Positions 25,383 to 31,343 of a stretch of DNA of 64,000 nucleotides are shown piece after piece. The notes under the pieces are model-generated. The model saw only the letters and a program-made list of their open reading frames with translations. It did no database searches and had not been told where the DNA came from. The stretch is from Spirosoma taeanense (GTDB lineage: Bacteria; Bacteroidota; Bacteroidia; Cytophagales; Spirosomataceae). The translations under genes and the position numbers were made by a program. The stretch lies in NCBI RefSeq assembly GCF_013127955.1, contig NZ_CP053435.1, forward strand, positions 3,318,501 through 3,382,500. Reading direction: 5' to 3'. How positions within the stretch are numbered: the first letter of the stretch is position 1; the number at the start of each line of letters is the position of its first letter.

Positions 25383-26180
25383 CTACGTGTTCGTATTTTC
25401 CAGAAGAACATTCGGGAAAGCGGGTGGGTTCTGCCAATGCGCAAACACTTCGGCAGGGTACCCTACTTCAACCAGCGACAGCCCTTCGGCCGGAGCCGCC
25501 CGCCTGGCCTGTTTCCGGTCCCTGGCTTCGATGATTCGTTCAAATGCATCAGGGTGCAGTCGTCCCTGACCGACGTCCAGCAGCGTCCCGACGATGGCCC
25601 GCACCATACCCCGCAGGAAACGGTCGGCCCGGATATGAAACCGTAAATCGCCGTTGGGCTGCTGCTCCCAATAGGCAAAATCAATCCGGCAGTTGAACGT
25701 CCGCACGTCGGTTTTCACTTTACTGAAGCTTTCAAAATCCGTGTGCTGACGTAAGCGCTGGGCGGCTCCGTTCATCTGTTCGACATTCAGCGGCAACGTA
25801 AAGATATACGCCAGTCCATCCTGAAACGGATCTTTCCGGCGAATGATCTGGTACTGGTAGTATCGGAACGTAGCCGTGTACCGGGCGTGGTCATCGTTCC
25901 GCACCGGAAAGCAGTCGTAAACGGCAATATCACCGGGAATCAGACTGTTCAGCGAACGTAGTAAGCTGGCTGGCAACGGACTATCGGTTTCGAAATGAGC
26001 AAACTGCTGGCCCGCGTGGACACCCGTATCGGTTCGACCGCTGCCCACAATGGCAATCGGCTGACGTAAGACGGTCGTCAGGGCGGTTTCCAGCACCTCC
26101 TGCACGCTCAGGCCGTTGGGCTGCCGCTGCCAGCCGTGGTAATTCGTGCCCCGATACGCTAAATGAAGAAAATAACGCAT
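25383..26180 (-). CDS. truA: tRNA pseudouridine(38-40) synthase
   Basis: Modifies U38-U40 in the anticodon stem of many tRNAs. The catalytic Asp51 lies in GSGRTDTGVHAGQQFAHF, the invariant TruA motif. YHGWQRQPNGLSVQEVLE (residues 14-31) and FLRGMVRAIVGTLLDVGQG near 190-210 are further family blocks. Length of 265 aa is typical. It is the first gene of a probable four-gene operon. The ATG at 26180 follows an exact -7 element by only 7 nt, so the mRNA would be leaderless or nearly so unless translation starts further down. Confidence 0.96.
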   Translation of the reverse strand: MRYFLHLAYRGTNYHGWQRQPNGLSVQEVLETALTTVLRQPIAIVGSGRTDTGVHAGQQFAHFETDSPLPASLLRSLNSLIPGDIAVYDCFPVRNDDHARYTATFRYYQYQIIRRKDPFQDGLAYIFTLPLNVEQMNGAAQRLRQHTDFESFSKVKTDVRTFNCRIDFAYWEQQPNGDLRFHIRADRFLRGMVRAIVGTLLDVGQGRLHPDAFERIIEARDRKQARRAAPAEGLSLVEVGYPAEVFAHWQNPPAFPNVLLENTNT

Positions 26181-26187
26181 AACAGAG

Positions 26188-26195
26188 CAAAAGTA
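26188..26195 (-). promoter_or_regulatory. -7 promoter element for truA operon
   Basis: TACTTTTG on the minus strand is an exact TAnnTTTG match, 7 nt before the truA ATG. Transcription starting about 7 nt downstream would fall at the start codon itself. Confidence 0.5.
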
Positions 26196-26369
26196 CGAAT
26201 TGAGCGCCGATGCCCTTCTTGCCGAAAGGATTCCTGACCAATGAGTCCGTTTGGTTCCGGGTCCGCATACGGTAAGGGGCCTTAGTTTTCAGACGCCTAT
26301 TCGCCCGAAACCAAAGCCCCCATTCAAAAGAGAAAGGAACGAAACGTTGAAAGTCATCCAGTGGATCAA

Positions 26370-26879
26370 TCAGGGTTTCTCACCAAATTTTTCGTTACGT
26401 CCTGATTTATCCGAATCGCCGGTAATAGCGCCTTTAGCCATTTCGAACAGTTTCACCATGGTTCCACCCGGCCGGTCCCAGTATTCGCCCGCGTGCGTGG
26501 TCACTTTCATCAGCGCGACGTGCGGATCGTCTTTACCATTGGGGAACCAGGTTTTCAGAAGATCAGACCACAGTTCGTCAATTTTTGCTTTATCCCTGAC
26601 CACCTCGGCCAGGCCGGTGGTTACCACATACACTTCATTGCCCGGGTCCGAGAACGCTACGCTGACATGATTATTTTGCCGGACTTCGTCTACCTTATGG
26701 GAATTGTCATACGTAAAGAACCACATCGTGCCGTCGGGGTCCATCTCGTGGGTGGCCATCGGGCGCGTATGAAAGTTCCCATCCGGCTCCTGCGTAGTCA
26801 GCATGGCAATCCGAATGTCTTTGATCTTATCCCTGAGCTTGTCCAGCTCCATTGCGTTCAGGGTAGGCTGCGCCTGCAT
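26370..26879 (-). CDS. Pyridoxamine 5'-phosphate oxidase-fold protein (general stress protein 26 type)
   Basis: A 169-aa split-barrel flavin-binding protein. The core is RIAMLTTQEPDGNFHTRPMATHEMDPDG, then TMWFFTYDNSHKVDEVRQN and VSVAFSDPGNEVYVVTTGLAEV, the general-stress-protein-26 pattern. DELWSDLLKTWFPNGKDDPHVALMKV completes the FMN fold. These proteins bind FMN or F420 and have no fixed reaction; they are not PdxH, as the PLP-binding residues are not conserved. A second Met at residue 10 (MELDKLRDKIKD) could also be the start. The gene is monocistronic, with 189 bp to truA downstream. Confidence 0.9.
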   Translation of the reverse strand: MQAQPTLNAMELDKLRDKIKDIRIAMLTTQEPDGNFHTRPMATHEMDPDGTMWFFTYDNSHKVDEVRQNNHVSVAFSDPGNEVYVVTTGLAEVVRDKAKIDELWSDLLKTWFPNGKDDPHVALMKVTTHAGEYWDRPGGTMVKLFEMAKGAITGDSDKSGRNEKFGEKP

Positions 26880-27015
26880 ACGGTTCGGTGTTTGTTATGC
26901 ACAATACAACTCCACCGAGGCAATAGAGTTTTTAAAAAGAGGCAGAAAATTTATCTGAATATGCTACGCCCCTTGCCTGTTTGGTCATTGATCCAGGGAA
27001 TGTATCCACCGCTGC

Positions 27016-28212
27016 CTAGAGCCGTTCAACTTCGAACCGCAGTTCGTCGACGAGTTGCCGCAGGCGGTCGGTGCTGGGCGCGGGCGGGGGAAGCTGCTGG
27101 CTGACAAACGCCCGCACTTCCCATACTTCCAGAACATCTTTAAGCACGACTTCCCGGTTTGGAATATCGGCGCGGTCGGCCGTCAGTAGCAAACTACCTT
27201 TAACTTTCACCTGGTTATAAACCCGGCGGCAACTGATTGCCGGCACGTCGGGCCGATCCCGCTGCGTGAGCAGGACATACATTTTACCATCGGCAATATC
27301 GAACCAGTTGCGAACGAACTGCCCCACGAGCAAGGCACTCGGAAACGCGAAGTCATCGCCAGCTTCGAATGCCCGGTAATGTCCTTCGGGCAGCGTAGGC
27401 AGGTGCATGGCGGGAAGCCGTTGCAAAAATTCGGTTTGCTGATACCGCTGGATATACTCACCATACTGCCCCTGCATAACCACCGGGATTGTCGGCGCAA
27501 TTGCCTGCACGGATGGATTCGCGTGCGCTACGGCTCCGGAACCTTCATAGACATTATTGAACGTCAACGGTTCCGGTGGTCGCCGGCCGGGCGATGGCGC
27601 AGGCAATGGTGACGCTATCGGCCGATTCTCGTCGGGTTGCCCAAACAACCGATCAACGGGCGAACGGCCGGATGAATCGGCCGGAACTGGCTGAAAAGCA
27701 ACGGCCTGGGCGCGTTCGGCCGCTGGCCGCACGGGAGACGTAATAACCGGTGGCGCGGGTGCGGGCCGGGTTTCTTCCTGAGTTCGGTAGTACTTGTTCA
27801 ACACCGACGCCAGCGGCTGCGGCTCGGGCGTTTTTGGTTCGGGCTGCGCAAAAATATCCGGGAAGTCGGGATGCTGAAACGGATCGTCATCATCCGGGTC
27901 AAGCGCACCATCCGACCGAATAGACGAGGGTATTCCCTCACTTCGATTACTGGACGTTCGGGTTGACTGACCCAGTGGAATACTCAGATTAGGCGTTTCG
28001 CGCAGTTTGCGCAGGTCCTGCCGGGTCAGCAGCTCGACTGTTGTATTAAACGCTTTAGCAATTGCCTGAATGTTCTGCTGGTTAGGATTAGCACGACCTT
28101 CTTCGTAGGCGCCTAACAGCGAACGCTTTATGTTTATTTTTCGGGAAAATTGCTCCTGAGTCAATCCATTGAGCTTGCGCAGGTAGCGGATATTTTCGCT
28201 GACGAGTGTCAT
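27016..28212 (-). CDS. XRE-family regulator with Pro-rich linker and LexA/S24-like C-terminal domain
   Basis: A 398-aa DNA-binding protein. Residues 4-58 are an HTH_3 domain (NIRYLRKLNGLTQEQFSRKI, then GAYEEGRANPN). Residues 70-245 are a long Pro/Gln/Ser-rich, probably disordered linker. The C-terminal 150 residues read like an S24/LexA fold (RAFEAGDDF, GQFVRNWFDIADGKMYVLL, KDVLEVWEV), but the catalytic GDSM Ser is replaced (AGDDF, about 284-288), so self-cleavage is not expected. The ATG at 28212 is chosen because conserved HTH sequence starts three residues later. It is divergent from the aldehyde dehydrogenase. A TATCTTAG element (7 of 8 to the -7 consensus) lies upstream. Confidence 0.85.
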   Translation of the reverse strand: MTLVSENIRYLRKLNGLTQEQFSRKINIKRSLLGAYEEGRANPNQQNIQAIAKAFNTTVELLTRQDLRKLRETPNLSIPLGQSTRTSSNRSEGIPSSIRSDGALDPDDDDPFQHPDFPDIFAQPEPKTPEPQPLASVLNKYYRTQEETRPAPAPPVITSPVRPAAERAQAVAFQPVPADSSGRSPVDRLFGQPDENRPIASPLPAPSPGRRPPEPLTFNNVYEGSGAVAHANPSVQAIAPTIPVVMQGQYGEYIQRYQQTEFLQRLPAMHLPTLPEGHYRAFEAGDDFAFPSALLVGQFVRNWFDIADGKMYVLLTQRDRPDVPAISCRRVYNQVKVKGSLLLTADRADIPNREVVLKDVLEVWEVRAFVSQQLPPPAPSTDRLRQLVDELRFEVERL

Positions 28213-28343
28213 CCGGGTTGGGTTTACTAACGTTTTGCTAAGATAGACGATTCCCCTTTTAAATTCCAACCCCGGCCTTTCTGGTCATTATTTTGTATTT
28301 TTAGCGTATTCTTTTGACCGAAATTAACCCTTTGTCTGCTCCT

Positions 28344-29774
28344 ATGCATCCCCTGCTGCCCGAAACTGACCGACACGACGAGCTGAAAACGGTCTTCGAC
28401 GCCCAGCGTCGACACGCCCCCGAAATGGCCCTGACTACCGCAGACCAGCGCATCGAACGGATTCGGCGGATTCAGGCGTGGGTCAACGCCCACGAAGCCG
28501 AGATTCAGCGGGCCATGTACGACGATTTTCGCAAGCCGCCCTCGGAGGTAATCGTCGGTGAACTGATCGCTCTATACGCTGAAATCAGGCACACGATCAA
28601 GAATCTCCGGCAGTGGATGAAGCCCCAGCGCCTGCCAACGCCCCTGAGTCTGGTTGGCACCAGAAGTTACCTGCGTCACGAACCCAAAGGGAATGTCCTG
28701 ATCATTGCACCCTGGAATTACCCTTTCCTGCTCACCATCCGCCCACTGGTGTCGGCGCTGGCGGCCGGTAACGTGGCTATACTCAAGCCCTCGGAGATGA
28801 CGCCGAACACTTCCCGTCTGATCCGAGAGATGATCACCGGGCTGTTTCCGCCGGAGGAGGTGACGGTATTTGAGGGCGATGCCGACGTAGCGCAGGCGTT
28901 ACTGGAACTACCGTTCAACCATATCTTTTTTACGGGTAGCCCGACCGTTGGCCGTATCGTGATGGCTGCGGCCGCCAAACATCTGGCTTCGGTAACGCTG
29001 GAACTGGGCGGCAAATCGCCCGCCATTGTCGATACGTCAGCCAACCTCAGGCAGGCCGCCGAACAACTGGCCTGGGGCAAATGCCTGAACAATGGACAGA
29101 CCTGCATTGCGCCGGATTACCTGCTGGTTCATCAGTCTGTCAAGCAGCCGTTCATGCAGGCCATACGCGAAACGCTGACGGGTATGTACAGCCCGAACGG
29201 TCAGCCCGTTGAACAGTCGGACAGCTACGCCCGAATCGTCAATAACCGGCATTTCCAGCGGATTCAATCGCTCATCAACGACGCCGTTGAGAAGGGCGCA
29301 ACCGTTACGTTGGGTGGCAGGACGAACGCCGACCAGAATTTTATCGAGCCAACCGTGCTGGAGGGCGTTACCGACGATATGCGGATTATGCAGGACGAGA
29401 TTTTCGGGCCGGTGCTGCCGGTTCTGACGTACGACACGCTCGACGACGCTCTGCAGATTATCAACCAGCGCGAGAAGCCGCTGGCCCTGTATATCCACAG
29501 CCGCAACCCGAAGGCCACGCAGTATATCCTCGATCATACCTCGGCCGGCGACACCGTTATCAACGATACACTGGTGCAGTTTGGCAATGTTGAGCTTCCA
29601 TTTGGCGGGGTTAACAACAGTGGAATCGGCAAATCGAACGGATTATTCAGCTTTCAGGAGTTTTCGAACCAGCGGGGGGTCATGCAGCGCGACTTCGGCA
29701 CGATGAAATTCATCTACCCACCCTATACCGATAAGGTAAAAAAACTGATCAGCTTCGTAGCAAAGTACCTGTAG
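28344..29774 (+). CDS. Aldehyde dehydrogenase (NAD(P)+)
   Basis: Oxidises an aldehyde to its acid. From the chosen ATG the protein is 476 aa. Motifs are LIIAPWNYPFLLTIRPL, ILKPSEMTPNTS (cofactor-binding Lys), FFTGSPTVGRIVM, the catalytic Glu220 in VTLELGGKSPAIV, and the nucleophile Cys254 in NNGQTCIAPDYLL. The shape (short N-terminus, hydrophobic C-terminal VKKLISFVAKYL) resembles class 3/fatty aldehyde dehydrogenases of the ALDH3 family. A TTG start 30 nt upstream is possible but less likely than ATG at 28344. Its stop abuts that of arsS on the other strand. Confidence 0.93.
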   Translation: MHPLLPETDRHDELKTVFDAQRRHAPEMALTTADQRIERIRRIQAWVNAHEAEIQRAMYDDFRKPPSEVIVGELIALYAEIRHTIKNLRQWMKPQRLPTPLSLVGTRSYLRHEPKGNVLIIAPWNYPFLLTIRPLVSALAAGNVAILKPSEMTPNTSRLIREMITGLFPPEEVTVFEGDADVAQALLELPFNHIFFTGSPTVGRIVMAAAAKHLASVTLELGGKSPAIVDTSANLRQAAEQLAWGKCLNNGQTCIAPDYLLVHQSVKQPFMQAIRETLTGMYSPNGQPVEQSDSYARIVNNRHFQRIQSLINDAVEKGATVTLGGRTNADQNFIEPTVLEGVTDDMRIMQDEIFGPVLPVLTYDTLDDALQIINQREKPLALYIHSRNPKATQYILDHTSAGDTVINDTLVQFGNVELPFGGVNNSGIGKSNGLFSFQEFSNQRGVMQRDFGTMKFIYPPYTDKVKKLISFVAKYL

Positions 29775-30821
29775 TCAGGCCGTTGTGCCTCCGCAGCTCG
29801 ACCCCGCTCCGGCGGTGCAACCATAGCAATGCTCATTAATAACAACGGCCCGCTGGCTGAGCCGCACAGGATCAAAATCCCGGACGTGCCGCACCGGACT
29901 GGCTACGTTCAGGTCGAGCATCTGATTGAAATCGCAGTCGTAGAGCTGCCCGTCCCAGCCGACCGAAATCGTGTTGCGGCACATGACGCCCGCAGCGGCT
30001 GCGGGGTTGAACGCGTTGACCAGCTTTTCCATATAGCCGTCGTAGTTGCCCGACTGGATCAAGTAGTCGAGGTAGCGGCTAACGGGAATATTGGTGATGG
30101 CGTAAAGGCTGTTGAACACAATCCCGAACTCGTCGAACAAAACCCGCTTGAACTGCCGCTCTAAGCCTTCCTGCGAACCAGGCAGAAACGCCCCGGCCGG
30201 GTTATAAACCAGGTTGAGCCGGAGGCCGGACGCTTCCTGCCCGTACCCCACCGCGTTCAGCAGCTTCAGCGCTTCGATAGAATCAGCAAAAACGCCCTTG
30301 CCGCGCTGGCGGTCGGTTTTGTCGGCATTGTAGAACGGCAGCGAACTAACCACTTCAATCTGATGCTGGCGGTAAAACTCGGGCAGGTCGCGGTACTTAG
30401 GGTTCGCCATGATGATCGTCAGGTTGCAGCGCACTATAACGTGACGCCCTAACCGGCGAATTTCCGCAACGAACCAGCGGAAATCCGGGTTCATCTCCGG
30501 CGCGCCACCCGTCAGGTCAACCGTCTGCAGAGTTGTTTTTGCCAGCGCATCAAGGCATTGCTGCATGGTTTCGCGGGTCATGATCTCTTTACGATCCGGC
30601 CCTGCATCCACGTGACAGTGTTTGCAGACCTGATTGCACATCTTGCCCACATTGACCTGGAAGACCGACAACTCGGTGGGTTGGAGCGGGAACAGCCCGG
30701 CCGACCTCAACTTGTCGCGGAACGAAGGTAGCTTCAGTTTTTCGGCTACCTCCTGCTCCAGCAACCCAAGCTGAGCGACCGAGCTGGCAAGCTGATGTCC
30801 GCTGGCTTTTAAACTTTTCAT
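29775..30821 (-). CDS. arsS: Arsenosugar biosynthesis radical SAM protein ArsS
   Basis: Radical SAM enzyme that joins a 5'-deoxyadenosyl group to methylated arsenic in arsenosugar synthesis. The cluster cysteines are C62, C66 and C69 in GKMCNQVCKHCHVDAGPDRKE. TVDLTGGAPEMNPDFRW is the SAM-binding GGxP motif. A C-terminal Cys-rich end, CYGCTAGAGSSCGG, plus CRNTISVGWDGQLYDCDFNQM near 280 match the DUF3641/ArsS family and may hold an auxiliary cluster. Length of 348 aa is normal. The preceding same-strand gene encodes the associated peroxidase-like protein. arsM, the methyltransferase that makes the substrate, is not in the window. Confidence 0.95.
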   Translation of the reverse strand: MKSLKASGHQLASSVAQLGLLEQEVAEKLKLPSFRDKLRSAGLFPLQPTELSVFQVNVGKMCNQVCKHCHVDAGPDRKEIMTRETMQQCLDALAKTTLQTVDLTGGAPEMNPDFRWFVAEIRRLGRHVIVRCNLTIIMANPKYRDLPEFYRQHQIEVVSSLPFYNADKTDRQRGKGVFADSIEALKLLNAVGYGQEASGLRLNLVYNPAGAFLPGSQEGLERQFKRVLFDEFGIVFNSLYAITNIPVSRYLDYLIQSGNYDGYMEKLVNAFNPAAAAGVMCRNTISVGWDGQLYDCDFNQMLDLNVASPVRHVRDFDPVRLSQRAVVINEHCYGCTAGAGSSCGGTTA

Positions 30822-30917
30822 AGAGTGGGAGACTAAACGTCTGGCAACTGGGTGACTGAACCAGTAACTAGCAGGAATACTATTGTGGTTTAACCGTCCG
30901 GCGACGGCTACTAACTA

Positions 30918-31250
30918 TTACATCGACACCTGCTTCACTTTGTTCATCATCTGAACGCTGTGCACCAGCGAAGACCCGCCCCGAATGGCGGCTGCGACGT
31001 GCACGGCTTCCATCATCTGCTCCTCCGTACAGCCTTTTTCGAGCGTATCGTTCGTATAGGCGTCGATGCAATACGGGCACTGAACCGTATGCGCCACGGC
31101 CAGCGCAATCAGTGACTTCTCGCGGGCGGTGAGAGCCCCTTCTGCAAAAACGGAACCGTAATACGAGAAAAACTTATCGGCCAGTTCTTTCTGGTACTCG
31201 CCGATGTTGCCAAATTTTTTGAGGTCCTCCGGGTTATAATAGGTTTCCAT
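30918..31250 (-). CDS. Arsenosugar biosynthesis-associated carboxymuconolactone decarboxylase-like protein
   Basis: A 110-aa AhpD-like protein of the carboxymuconolactone decarboxylase family. The redox motif is CPYC in AVAHTVQCPYCIDAYTND, followed by MMEAVHVAAAIRGGSSLVHS, where the conserved His completes the AhpD proton relay. The start METYYNPEDLKKFGNIGEYQ is the hallmark of the arsenosugar-associated subfamily, which co-occurs with ArsS. It precedes arsS by 96 bp on the same strand, so the two likely form an operon. A palindrome at 31290-31308 sits upstream. Confidence 0.93.
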   Translation of the reverse strand: METYYNPEDLKKFGNIGEYQKELADKFFSYYGSVFAEGALTAREKSLIALAVAHTVQCPYCIDAYTNDTLEKGCTEEQMMEAVHVAAAIRGGSSLVHSVQMMNKVKQVSM

Positions 31251-31289
31251 GAGCAGGCGTTTGGTTTTCGATATATACGTTCGGGCAAA

Positions 31290-31308
31290 GTAAACAGATT
31301 TTGTTTAC
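31290..31308. promoter_or_regulatory. Palindromic operator-like site GTAAACA-N5-TGTTTAC
   Basis: A perfect 7-bp inverted repeat with a 5-nt spacer, about 40 bp before the arsenosugar operon start and 36 bp before the divergent gene at 31344. It overlaps where -33/-7 elements for both genes would fall (TTTACTTTGC on minus, TATCTTCG at 31325-31332 on plus). Its form suits a dimeric regulator. Confidence 0.4.
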
Positions 31309-31343
31309 GATGGATGAATGTCCGTATCTTCGTTATATTCCCT

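Noticed and set aside
25372..25437. ATG start of the MobA-like gene inside truA
   Set aside because: It adds 22 unconserved residues ahead of the NTP-binding strand and overlaps truA; the TTG start leaves an 11-bp gap.
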